Source of the DNA: Saprospirales bacterium
Lineage (GTDB): Bacteria; Bacteroidota; Bacteroidia; Chitinophagales; Saprospiraceae
Direction of reading: 5' to 3'
Assembly (NCBI GenBank): GCA_007695145.1
Contig: REEI01000080.1
Span: 48,718 to 112,717 of the forward strand
Length of the DNA: 64,000 nt
The notes under the pieces: generated by a model
Database searches by the model: none
Seen by the model: the letters and a program-made list of their open reading frames with translations, nothing else
Told to the model about the DNA's origin: nothing
Made by a program: the position numbers and the translations under genes
Part shown: piece after piece, positions 38,638-48,093 of the stretch
Layout: every line of letters starts with the position of its first letter
Numbering within the stretch: position 1 is the first letter of the stretch

Positions 38638-40773
38638 TCATCCCTCTATTAATGAATAAAATTCCTCCTCTGAAAGAATCTGAACGGTACCAATATTCTG
38701 AGCCTTTTTCAGCTTGGATCCCGCCTTTGCCCCGGCAACGAGTATATTGAGATTGGATGAAACAGCAGACAGGTTTTTTGCACCGGCATTTTCAGCCAAT
38801 GTTTGGGCTTCCTTTCGACTCATTTTTTCCAGCGAACCGGTGAACAGTATCGTTTTTCCACTGAGTGGGCCTTCTTTTTTTGCAGTTGGCTTATCATCGG
38901 CAGTGCTATTCATGTTCAGACCTAATTGTTCCAGTTCGATCAGCATTTGAAGATTGTCTTCAATCTGGAACCAGGAACGGATATTTTTCGCTACTACTGG
39001 TCCAATATCGCGCAGCTCCAGGTATTTATCCTCTTCCCAGTCCTTGAGGTCTATGATGTGTTCAATCTCTGAGGCGATGATGGAAGATGCTCTTTTGCCG
39101 AGATGATGGATCCCCAAAGCATACAACAGTCTCTTTAACGGCCTGTTTTTGGAATCCTCTATTGCTTTTTTCAAATTCTGTGCTGATCGTTGTCCAAAGC
39201 CCTCCATTTTACTGATAGCGTGATAGTCCAAACGATAAAGATCCGGTATTGAGCGCACCATTCCATTCTTGAAAAAGCGCTCTACTAGACTTTTTCCAAG
39301 ACCGGCTATATCCATGGCGTCTTTACTGACAAAGAAAATCATTTTCTGTAATTCCTGTGCTCCACAAACACATTTTGAACACCTCCAGGCCGCCTCTTCT
39401 TCCATCTTGATGAGTGGGACTTCGGTGTCGGTATCGTTGACCGGACAATATTTTGGGAAGCGCATAGGTACTTCTTCACCCGTCCTAAACTCAGGCAAAG
39501 ACTTCACGATATAGGGTATCACATCTCCTGCTCTTTCAACAAGTACCCTATCCCCAATACGGATATCCTTTGAGTTGATGAACTCTTCATTGTGCAGGGA
39601 AACCGACGAGATTGTCACTCCAGCCAGGGGAACCGGTTGTATTTTTGCAACCGGGGTAATAGTCCCCACCTTTCCCACCTGATAATCGACTCTCAAAAGT
39701 CTTGAAGTGGCCTGCCTGGCTTTGAACTTATAAGCTATGGCCCATCTGGGATGATGGCTGGTACTCCCAATTTTTTGCTGTAGGCTCAAATCGTTGACTT
39801 TTACGACCATTCCATCCAGCTCAAAAGGGTAATCACTTCTTTTAGCTTCCCATTTTGTAAAATGTGCTATCATTTCTTCCAGATCAGAGTGAATTTTGTG
39901 ATCCGGATAGGAAGATTTAAAGCCTAGTTTATCTAACAACTCCAGCGTTTCTGAATGCGTGCCAAAATTCTCCATTAGATTATTTCCTTCAACATCTGCC
40001 ACATAGCCAATTTGATAAACAATCATTTCCAGACCCCTTGAAGCTGCTTCGGATGGATCCTTCATTCTCAGCCCACCCGCCGCTGCATTTCTGGGGTTTG
40101 CAAAAAGGCTCATTCCCTTCTGCTCTCTTTCCTTATTCAGTTTCTCAAAAACATCCAACCGGATCATTGCTTCCCCCCTGAGTTCTGCTGTGTGGATACC
40201 GTATTTAGAAAAACTTACCCTGAGAGGAACTGTCTTAAGAGTGCGAACATTGGAGGTGATTTCCTCCCCTTCAGCCCCATTTCCTCTGGTTGCAGCCCTC
40301 ACCAGCCGATCTTCAACATACAGTAAAGAAATACTGCTTCCATCGTACTTGGGTTCACTTGCAAAAGCAATATCCTGCTTTTCTTCATTCTTTAGTATAC
40401 GCCCAATCTGGTCGGAAAAATTTTGCAAATCTTCAAGATTGTAAGAATTGCCCAAAGAAAGCATTGGGACCAGGTGCTTTACTGTTGAAAAATTTGAAGA
40501 AAGGTCGCTTCCCACTCGCTTTGTTGGTGAATCTTCCAACTGCCAGCCCGGCTTTTCGGTCTCCCATCGCTCTAGCATTTTATAAAGTATGTCGTATTCC
40601 CGATCGGTAATTGCAGGATCATTTTTCACATAGTATTTCCATTCGTGATACCTCAGTACTTCCACTAGATCTGACAATTCTTCCCTAGTGAAATTCCGAC
40701 CGCTATCCTCGGCTATTTTCAATAAATTTTCAGTGGAGTTGAGTATCTCCATTTCTTCCTGTTTGCTGTACAT
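38638..40773 (-). CDS. ligA: NAD-dependent DNA ligase
   Basis: EPKYDGSSISLLYV (KxDG); NPRNAAAGGLR; Cys4 zinc finger; HhH; C-terminal BRCT. Confidence 0.95.
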   Translation of the reverse strand: MYSKQEEMEILNSTENLLKIAEDSGRNFTREELSDLVEVLRYHEWKYYVKNDPAITDREYDILYKMLERWETEKPGWQLEDSPTKRVGSDLSSNFSTVKHLVPMLSLGNSYNLEDLQNFSDQIGRILKNEEKQDIAFASEPKYDGSSISLLYVEDRLVRAATRGNGAEGEEITSNVRTLKTVPLRVSFSKYGIHTAELRGEAMIRLDVFEKLNKEREQKGMSLFANPRNAAAGGLRMKDPSEAASRGLEMIVYQIGYVADVEGNNLMENFGTHSETLELLDKLGFKSSYPDHKIHSDLEEMIAHFTKWEAKRSDYPFELDGMVVKVNDLSLQQKIGSTSHHPRWAIAYKFKARQATSRLLRVDYQVGKVGTITPVAKIQPVPLAGVTISSVSLHNEEFINSKDIRIGDRVLVERAGDVIPYIVKSLPEFRTGEEVPMRFPKYCPVNDTDTEVPLIKMEEEAAWRCSKCVCGAQELQKMIFFVSKDAMDIAGLGKSLVERFFKNGMVRSIPDLYRLDYHAISKMEGFGQRSAQNLKKAIEDSKNRPLKRLLYALGIHHLGKRASSIIASEIEHIIDLKDWEEDKYLELRDIGPVVAKNIRSWFQIEDNLQMLIELEQLGLNMNSTADDKPTAKKEGPLSGKTILFTGSLEKMSRKEAQTLAENAGAKNLSAVSSNLNILVAGAKAGSKLKKAQNIGTVQILSEEEFYSLIEG

Positions 40774-40789
40774 TTACCTTTAATTGTGT

Positions 40790-41341
40790 TTATTGAAACC
40801 CCTTTTTGGGATATAATGCTTTCATCGACCCCCAAAACTTCCGAATTTTTTCTTCCTCTACTTCGTAATTATCACCGGGCATAAAGGGCTCTGAAAAAGT
40901 AACGGTCCTGGTTCCAAAATCCATACCTGCAAGTTGTAAGGGAACCTTGGCCTGCCTGGCTATGTGATAAAAACCTGATTTCAGCCGGGTAGTTCTCTTC
41001 CGGGTGCCCTCAGGTGTGATGGTTATTGCAAACTTATCTCTATTATCAAACATTTCTACTATCTTATTGACCAGCCCTTTTTTTTCTGATCTGTCTACAG
41101 GATATCCTCCCAACCACCGTAAAATCCACCCCAATGGTGGAAAGAAGAGGGAGTTTTTTGCCAAATAGTAGATGTGTCTGCCCTCTGCCATTCTCACAAA
41201 GAGACCTACAGGAAAATCTATAAAAGAGGTATGAGGACCGGTGACCACTATCAATTTCGGGCACTCCGCCTCTGTAGGCACTCGGCCCTTGACTTTCCAA
41301 CCAAAAAGCCACAAGAAAAATGAACCTGTTTTTTTCCGCAT
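40790..41341 (-). CDS. PlsC-like 1-acyl-sn-glycerol-3-phosphate acyltransferase family
   Basis: GPHTSFIDFPVGL (HxxxxD-like HTSFID); ITPEGTRKRT. Confidence 0.83.
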   Translation of the reverse strand: MRKKTGSFFLWLFGWKVKGRVPTEAECPKLIVVTGPHTSFIDFPVGLFVRMAEGRHIYYLAKNSLFFPPLGWILRWLGGYPVDRSEKKGLVNKIVEMFDNRDKFAITITPEGTRKRTTRLKSGFYHIARQAKVPLQLAGMDFGTRTVTFSEPFMPGDNYEVEEEKIRKFWGSMKALYPKKGFQ

Positions 41342-41446
41342 TTTATTACTGCCATTAGGAAACCAGTGGCAAGGTACGGTATTTTCAAAAAATACATTTG
41401 AGTCGATTAAACGTTTTTACTATTCCATCGTCAAAGAATAAAAACA

Positions 41447-41995
41447 TTGGATAATGCCACTGACATAGCAATAATCGAATTGCTCAGTACCGCGAGGACT
41501 GCCGACAAGGGCATTAACCTACTTCTCGATCATTATGGCTCCGGCATGTACGGATTTATATTGTCTTACATCAAGGAGGAAATGGATGCAGATGATGTTT
41601 TTCAAGAAGTGCTTATTAAGGTCTTGAGAAAAATTGGCACCTATAATGGTAGTTCAGCATTGAAAACCTGGCTTTGGACAGTCTGTAGAAATGAGTCCAT
41701 TGATTTTTTGAGAAAGAAAAACAGACAAATGAAGATAGTAGACCCCAAATTTCAAGCTTATGGAAATCCAATGATCAGTGACTCTTTTTTCAATGGTGAT
41801 GAAGCCCTCAGGCTCTTGCACGCAGCAGTTGATCATTTGCCGACAGTTCAGAGGGAAGTTTTCTATCTGAGATATTTCAGGGAAATGAGCTACCGCGAAA
41901 TGGCAGAAATGACCGGAAAAAGTGAAGGCAGTTTGAAAACCTCGTTTTTTCAAGCCTCAAAAAAAGTTAGCGACTATTTAAAAACACAGGCATGA
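41447..41995 (+). CDS. ECF-type RNA polymerase sigma factor
   Basis: DADDVFQEVLIKVLRKIGTY; LKTWLWTVCRNESIDFLRKK; YFREMSYREMAEMTGKSEGSLKTSFFQA; TTG start. Confidence 0.92.
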   Translation: MDNATDIAIIELLSTARTADKGINLLLDHYGSGMYGFILSYIKEEMDADDVFQEVLIKVLRKIGTYNGSSALKTWLWTVCRNESIDFLRKKNRQMKIVDPKFQAYGNPMISDSFFNGDEALRLLHAAVDHLPTVQREVFYLRYFREMSYREMAEMTGKSEGSLKTSFFQASKKVSDYLKTQA

Positions 41996-42480
41996 ATAAC
42001 AAGAGAATAAAAGAGAGGTCGGAAATTTCAAAGGAGGTCGGCAATTTGCATCCCGATCTCCAGAAGTTTATCGGCCGGGATGGGGTTGAAATTCCGCCCG
42101 CAAAAATGGATCAATTCCGAAGGACTGATTCTACCATAAAATCCATAAGGACCAGTGAGAGTATCATTCCTCTGTGGTTGAAATGGAATTCCAGAGCTGT
42201 TGCAGCTGTATTGGTACTTCTGATTGGAGTTGGATCGATCCTTTTGATGCAGAAAAATGATGGCCTTAGAAACTTCAATGAAGTGGCAGATCACCTTGTA
42301 ATGCTCGAGTATTTAATAGAAGAGGCCGAATATATGGATGGGGACTTTTTAATTGATGAGATCGGAACCTTCTATTTGGAATCGCTAGAGTTGGACAAGT
42401 TGGGTGAAGATGATGAATTATATTTTAGAGATTCCTATTTCAACACGAGTGACCTTTCAGGACAAGAATTTTATAACTAA
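41992..42480 (+). CDS. Single-TM protein, putative anti-sigma factor
   Basis: 4-bp overlap with the sigma factor gene; one TM (AVAAVLVLLIGVGSILLM); no zinc-finger motif. Confidence 0.6.
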   Translation: MNNKRIKERSEISKEVGNLHPDLQKFIGRDGVEIPPAKMDQFRRTDSTIKSIRTSESIIPLWLKWNSRAVAAVLVLLIGVGSILLMQKNDGLRNFNEVADHLVMLEYLIEEAEYMDGDFLIDEIGTFYLESLELDKLGEDDELYFRDSYFNTSDLSGQEFYN

Positions 42481-42492
42481 AACTTTGATATT

Positions 42493-43035
42493 ATGAAAAC
42501 CACAGTAATTTTTGCGTTCCTTTCCTTTGTTGTATTGCTTACTTCAAATCCGGCAACAGCACAAACTGAAAGGGGAGAATTGAGCCCGGAACAGCGGGAG
42601 CGAATTGAAGCCATGCGGGTTGCTTTTATCACCCGGGAAATTCAATTGACCTCAAAACAGGCAGAAGTATTTTGGCCGGTTTATCGCGAAATGAAGGCCG
42701 AATTGGATGAACTTAGAGAGGATAGTGATCTGATTGGAAAGAATCCCATGGAGATGGATGATGCCGAAGCGGGAAAGCATCTGGATCAATGGTTCGAAAG
42801 ACGTCAGCGTGAATTGCACCTGCGTGAATCCTATCGAGAACGACTTCAAAATGTAATCAGCCCTAAACAAATACTGGCTCTGTATCAGGCAGAAAATCAA
42901 TTTCGCCGGCAAATGTTGAGACAGGTAAGACAAGGGGAGAGAATGCAGAGAGGCAGAGGCGATGGTAGTGAGATTAATAGAAGGGAGCGCATCAGAGAGC
43001 ACAGGGACGAAGGAGACTACAGAAGAAGAAATTGA
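42493..43035 (+). CDS. Spy/CpxP-like periplasmic protein
   Basis: Signal peptide; helical, charged; LTSKQAEVFWPVYREMKAEL resembles an LTxxQ-type motif; same operon as the sigma factor. Confidence 0.6.
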   Translation: MKTTVIFAFLSFVVLLTSNPATAQTERGELSPEQRERIEAMRVAFITREIQLTSKQAEVFWPVYREMKAELDELREDSDLIGKNPMEMDDAEAGKHLDQWFERRQRELHLRESYRERLQNVISPKQILALYQAENQFRRQMLRQVRQGERMQRGRGDGSEINRRERIREHRDEGDYRRRN

Positions 43036-43145
43036 ATCTGGCAGTTCTCAGGGAGAAATTATCCCCTTAATCTGAGAAGAAAAAGCTGGACCCGGAGAAC
43101 ACATTCCTAGATTTTGTTAACCAGGTATTGGGGAAATATAAGGTT

Positions 43146-43204
43146 GGTTTTGTCGCCGGTGGAGAACTTCAGTTTCTCTTCTGCGACAAAACCACTTTTT
43201 TTTT
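43146..43204 (+). terminator. Long-stem intrinsic terminator
   Basis: Perfect 11-bp stem GGTTTTGTCGC/GCGACAAAACC with inner GAGAA/TTCTC pairing, then AC and T9. Confidence 0.75.
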
Positions 43205-43567
43205 GCACCACACTTGTAAATAGTTGCAAAGAAGGCGCTCAAAAACCTGTTTTTTCCCAAAATCAACCAAAAATTATTCCAATACCCTACGATTGAAAAT
43301 TTTTTTTAAAAAATCTTTCAATTAACATTAAATTCATCTCTATGTGTTCCGCTGTAATAAATAGGTGATTAGAATTGCAGCATTTTCTAATTTTAATTTT
43401 TTTAGTTATGTAAACTGTTGAAAAACAGTGATTACTTTGAAATTAACATTATCTTTAATGTTAAAAATACCACCCTGCCAATCCTTTTCAGATTCAAAAA
43501 TAAACCTCATCTTTGAGGTCGGAATAAGTAAATCATTTTTGGACTAATGTAATCCCGTGTAATAAGC

Positions 43568-44974
43568 ATGCGACAAAAGCATAAGAGAGATACTGCCCTC
43601 CATTCTCTGGCTAACGAGTTTGAGTCCATGAGTAAGAGGGGCAATTCAGCCTATTTTGAAGACCGACATTTGTTTCAGTTGATTGGGTACTACGAGAATG
43701 AGTATTCTCCTGAGAAGGCTATGGAGGTAACTGATTACGCGCTGAAGCAATATAAGTATCGGGTAGATTTTTACATCATTAAGATCAGACTCTTGATGCA
43801 GTTTGGTGAATATGAATCAGCCCTTGATCTCATCACTCAAGCTGAGAATATTTCCCCAATGGAGTGGGATTTGAAATTGATGAAGTGCCGAATTTATGCC
43901 CGTTTAAAAGACTTTTCAGGTGCACTGGCCTATATCAATGAGTTGAAGGAACTCAACATGGGTCAGCAAGATTTCCTGGATTTGTTATTGGAGGAGGCCT
44001 ATGTGTATGAGCAAATGAAACAGTTTGACAAAATGTACGATGTTTTGAGAAACATCCTATTGTCAAAACCTGACCATCCAGAGGCTTTGGAGCATATATG
44101 GATGAGTGTTGAAATCTGCAAAAATTACCGCGAGAGCATTGCCCTTCATCAGGTGCTGATAGAGAGCAATCCTTACATTTATCAAGCGTGGTACAACCTT
44201 GGCCATGCCTACTCCTGTCTTGGCGAATATGAAAAAGCGATCCAATCCCTTGAATACTCATTTATCATCAATCCCGAATTTGAGTTTGGATACAAGGATT
44301 GTGCTGACCTTTGCTTTCAGATCAAAAACTACGATCAGGCATTGGAGGTGTACCTGGAATATCTGGATCGATTTGGACCTGAGTCTGAGGTAATGGTTTC
44401 CATTGGTCACTGCTATCAGGAAATCGGTGATTATTTTCAGGCGCGCCATTTCTTAAAAAAGGCCAATCGACTGGACCCTTATAACGACGAAGTTCACTAT
44501 TGTTTGGGTATTTGTGACTTGAGGCAGGGAAAATTTGATCAAGCCGTAAAGAACTTTCAAAAAGCAATACGAATAGAGGATAGAAGAGAAGAGTACTTTG
44601 CCCATCTGGCAGAGGCTTATGTCAATCTCGGTGATCTTGACAAAGCGGATTTTTACTTCCGCAAAGCAACAGAAACCGGTCCCGAACAATCCGAATACTG
44701 GTACAAGCACGTTCAGTTTCTGCTCACTATAGAAGAGCCGCAGATGGGACTTGAAGTATTGGATGAAGCTGAGTACTACACTTGTGGTATGGAGTTGATG
44801 TATTGTAGAGCGGCTTGCCTGCTTTTGAGTGATTCTAAAGAAGAGGGTCTGCTGGTACTCCACGATGCTCTCTCCGATTATCCCGAAGGAAGTTACCTCA
44901 TCTATGAATTGGTTCCTTCCTTCAGGAAAGATTCGGAAATTTCCGCCATCATTAATTATTTAAGTGGCGAATAA
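43568..44974 (+). CDS. Tetratricopeptide repeat protein
   Basis: Repeated TPR motifs, e.g. AWYNLGHAYSCLGEYEKAIQSLEYSFIINPEF, VHYCLGICDLRQGKFDQAVKNFQKAIRIE. Confidence 0.9.
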   Translation: MRQKHKRDTALHSLANEFESMSKRGNSAYFEDRHLFQLIGYYENEYSPEKAMEVTDYALKQYKYRVDFYIIKIRLLMQFGEYESALDLITQAENISPMEWDLKLMKCRIYARLKDFSGALAYINELKELNMGQQDFLDLLLEEAYVYEQMKQFDKMYDVLRNILLSKPDHPEALEHIWMSVEICKNYRESIALHQVLIESNPYIYQAWYNLGHAYSCLGEYEKAIQSLEYSFIINPEFEFGYKDCADLCFQIKNYDQALEVYLEYLDRFGPESEVMVSIGHCYQEIGDYFQARHFLKKANRLDPYNDEVHYCLGICDLRQGKFDQAVKNFQKAIRIEDRREEYFAHLAEAYVNLGDLDKADFYFRKATETGPEQSEYWYKHVQFLLTIEEPQMGLEVLDEAEYYTCGMELMYCRAACLLLSDSKEEGLLVLHDALSDYPEGSYLIYELVPSFRKDSEISAIINYLSGE

Positions 44975-45009
44975 GATACGCGTTTTTTATATTTAACTAC
45001 TTGGTGTTT

Positions 45010-45049
45010 CTCCCGGACCATTCGTTCTTTTGATCCGGGAGTTTTTTTT
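45010..45049 (+). terminator. Intrinsic terminator of the TPR gene
   Basis: 8-bp stem CTCCCGGA/TCCGGGAG followed by T8. Confidence 0.85.
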
Positions 45050-45087
45050 GCAAGCTGCTTTGCAGACGCATAAAACTTACTAATAAA

Positions 45088-46092
45088 TTAGCCTGCCAGT
45101 TTTTCCTTGATCTTTGTTTCGATCTCATCTGCCACTTCAGGATTGTCAACCAGGAATTGCTTGGCTGCATCCCTTCCCTGAGCTATTTTTGAATCGCCGT
45201 AACTGTACCATGAACCCGATTTCTGAATGAGGTCAAACTGAACTCCGAGGTCCACAATTTCACCGGTTTTGCTGATTCCTTCTCCGTACATGATATCAAA
45301 TTCGGCAGTTCTAAAAGGGGGCGCGAGCTTATTTTTAACCACCTTAACCTTCACGTGATTTCCAATTACATTGCCCTCTTTGTCTTTGATGGCTGAGCCG
45401 GATCGCCTGATGTCCAACCTGATGGATGCGTAGAATTTGAGCGCGTTTCCGCCTGTGGTCGTTTCTGGATTCCCGAACATAACACCGATTTTCTCCCGGA
45501 GCTGATTGATGAAAATGCAGGTGCAACCGGTTTTTCCAATGGTTGCCGTCAACTTCCTCATTGCTTGTGACATCAGCCTGGCTTGAAGACCCATTTTTGA
45601 GTCGCCCATTTCCCCTTCAATTTCTGATCTCGGAACCAATGCCGCTACGGAGTCAATTACAATGATATCAATAGCACCGGACCGTATGAGGTTTTCCGCA
45701 ATTTCCAAAGCCTGCTCTCCATGGTCGGGCTGTGATATGAGTAAATTTTCTGTATCTACCCCTAATTTCTGTGCATATGTTCTGTCAAAGGCATGTTCCG
45801 CATCAATAAAAGCAGCTATCCCCCCCTTTTTTTGACACTCTGCTATACCGTGTATGGCCAGAGTGGTTTTTCCCGAAGATTCAGGCCCGTAAATTTCTAT
45901 TACCCTCCCTCTGGGAAATCCGTGAATTCCCAGAGCAATATCCAGCCCTAATGATCCTGTGGAAATAGTGTCCACTTCAACCACCTGCTGGTCTCCCATC
46001 ATCATAACAGCTCCTTTCCCATATTGCTTATCCAAGCGATCGAGGGTCATTTTTAGGGCTTTCATCTTTTCTGACTTATTGTCTTTACTCAT
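45088..46092 (-). CDS. recA: Recombinase RecA
   Basis: [74 protein letters not shown]. Confidence 0.97.
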   Translation of the reverse strand: MSKDNKSEKMKALKMTLDRLDKQYGKGAVMMMGDQQVVEVDTISTGSLGLDIALGIHGFPRGRVIEIYGPESSGKTTLAIHGIAECQKKGGIAAFIDAEHAFDRTYAQKLGVDTENLLISQPDHGEQALEIAENLIRSGAIDIIVIDSVAALVPRSEIEGEMGDSKMGLQARLMSQAMRKLTATIGKTGCTCIFINQLREKIGVMFGNPETTTGGNALKFYASIRLDIRRSGSAIKDKEGNVIGNHVKVKVVKNKLAPPFRTAEFDIMYGEGISKTGEIVDLGVQFDLIQKSGSWYSYGDSKIAQGRDAAKQFLVDNPEVADEIETKIKEKLAG

Positions 46093-46384
46093 AATCAGTA
46101 GGTTTTATATTTGGCACAATTATATTAATATTTTTTAGATACGTCTTACTATGAATAGCATTTTCTGAAAAAAAGTTTTAGCGATCGACTTTTGGACCTA
46201 ATTTGCATGACTTTAAATAGGGGAAACCGAGCGCTTCAAAACTTGATTGAACAGTATCTCCCGAATCCAAAATAAGGTGTATTGAGCCTTGAAAATGTAC
46301 CCTGGAATTGGGAAATTATTTAAAGTAGGGATAGTGGTCTTGATTTTGAACCTTGAAGGATAGACGTATTTATTGCAATATGCT

Positions 46385-46430
46385 AAATAAAAAACGTCGG
46401 TGCCTTGATAGTATTTCAAAACACCGACGC
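46385..46430 (-). terminator. Intrinsic terminator (minus strand) between the 74-aa ORF and recA
   Basis: Stem CGTCGGTG/CACCGACG (46395-46402/46422-46429) followed on the minus strand by TTTTTTATTT. Confidence 0.75.
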
Positions 46431-46476
46431 CGACCTTTATGAAGCAAAAAGTAAGTTTATTATCTCCCCGGTTTTA

Positions 46477-46701
46477 TTATCTGAATTCTTCTCTACTGAG
46501 ATTGATCAGGTTGGAAAGGGTCTCAGCTGAGGGATGAAAAGTAACCTTTGGCAATGCCTTTCTGGCATTTCTCAAATTTTTAAACTCTTCAAAAACCTCC
46601 CACTCGTTCTCTATACTGTGGTTGATGGCGAGATATTGTTGAACATCTACTTCTCTGTAAAGGAATCGGACTAAATCATTTTGTGTAAAGTTTTGTACCA
46701 T
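46477..46701 (-). CDS. Small protein, possibly a conserved Bacteroidota anti-sigma-like family
   Basis: 74 aa (FTQNDLVRFLYREVDVQQYLAINHSIENEWEVFEEFKNL...); followed by its own terminator. Confidence 0.6.
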   Translation of the reverse strand: MVQNFTQNDLVRFLYREVDVQQYLAINHSIENEWEVFEEFKNLRNARKALPKVTFHPSAETLSNLINLSREEFR

Positions 46702-47077
46702 ACAGTTACTTTAAAGATTGATGAAAAAAACAATTAATAAGCGCCCTTTAAACGACAAGCTTTTGTCTTATTATTGTATGGCTCCTGATAATTAAGCGAT
46801 TATGGAGAGATTTTAACATATGGAGAAAGTTTAAATATCACAGAATGCAGCGTTCCCATAAGTTTTATGAGCTTTTTTCTAAAATCTTTAAAATTGGGCA
46901 ATAAATTTTGAACCTGAAAAAGTAATCACAGGATGAAAAAACTCGAAGATTTAGGTACTTGAATGAACTTTTAACCGCACCCATTATATCAACTTCAACT
47001 AACTACTGCCTACTATTTGGCTGTTTTTCGAAATCTTCTTCTTTTCAGGTTTACGGCCAGAGCAATAATACGGCATC

Positions 47078-47527
47078 CTACTCTTGTTTGCGGATCCATT
47101 GGACGGTTCTTCCAAATATTGGTCTTCCGATGTATCCCCGGATTTCAACAGTGTTTTGATCAAAAGAATTGATTCTACAATTATAGACCTTCGCATCGTC
47201 GACATCGATGATTGATCCACCGCTCCACCTGCTGCCATCCCACTGCAAATCCCAGATGAGATTCATTCCCTTTAGTCTGGCACCATTAAGCTCTCCCGGA
47301 CAATTTTTACATCGGGCATTTTCATGACCCTCCTTCACATTTAAAATCCTGGCGAATAGTCGATTTCCTTTTTTGTAAAATTCGACCTCTGATCTTGTTT
47401 CTCCGGTTTCTTCATCTAGAATTAGCCAGATTCCTGTGGGAACCTCCGGATTCATAGTAAAGCTGCCTTCTAAACTGTTTGTGCTGGAGATAAAAAATAG
47501 ACAAATAATCAATAACTTCATCATTCT
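47078..47527 (-). CDS. DUF2147-like secreted protein
   Basis: PTGIWLILDEETGETRSEVEFYKKGNRLFARILNV...CKNCPGELNGARLKGMNLIWDLQWDGSRWSGGSIIDVDDAKVYNCRI; start taken near MMKLLIICLF (approximate). Confidence 0.75.
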   Translation of the reverse strand, partial: RMMKLLIICLFFISSTNSLEGSFTMNPEVPTGIWLILDEETGETRSEVEFYKKGNRLFARILNVKEGHENARCKNCPGELNGARLKGMNLIWDLQWDGSRWSGGSIIDVDDAKVYNCRINSFDQNTVEIRGYIGRPIFGRTVQWIRKQE

Positions 47528-47760
47528 TTGTCGCGTTTGATTGGCACATTGAAAAAGGCTTTGTTCAGTGAAATGTTTAAAGCCATGGTGAGTTTTGAAA
47601 AAAACCATTGATATCAAAGGCTTTTTTGGCAAGGGTAAATTGATAATTGACGGTGAATTCCTCATGGCTATTTTAGAACCGTATCCTTCTCAGGAATCCA
47701 TTCGAATCAATCCCTAAAACTGAAAACCCAATAATAAAGCGTTGGCTACCTGGATTTAAC

Positions 47761-48081
47761 TCATAAAAGGTGATCAGCAGGAATCCATAGGAGTTTCTCA
47801 AAATCCTTAACTTTATTATCCACAACAACAATTCCTTCAGCCTCCAATCTCTCCTGCATAACATTTTCGCCTGGGAAGTGATGTCTTCCGGACAATTCAC
47901 CTTTTCGATTGACTACCCGGTGTGCGGGAATTTCCAAACCAGATTGATGGCTTTGATTTAATGCCCAGCCGACCATTCTAGCCGATCCCAATGCTAAGAA
48001 ATCAGCTATAGCCCCGTAAGTGGTTACCCTTCCGCAAGGAATGCGCATAGTCGTCTCATAAACCCTGTCGTAAAAGTGCAT
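47761..48081 (-). CDS. Alkyltransferase-like protein (ATL; MGMT domain lacking the active-site Cys)
   Basis: IPCGRVTTYGAIADFLALGSARMVGWALNQ; IPAHRVVNRKGELSG, with Ala where MGMT has PCHR. Confidence 0.83.
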   Translation of the reverse strand: MHFYDRVYETTMRIPCGRVTTYGAIADFLALGSARMVGWALNQSHQSGLEIPAHRVVNRKGELSGRHHFPGENVMQERLEAEGIVVVDNKVKDFEKLLWIPADHLL

Positions 48082-48093
48082 AAAACCGAAGGA

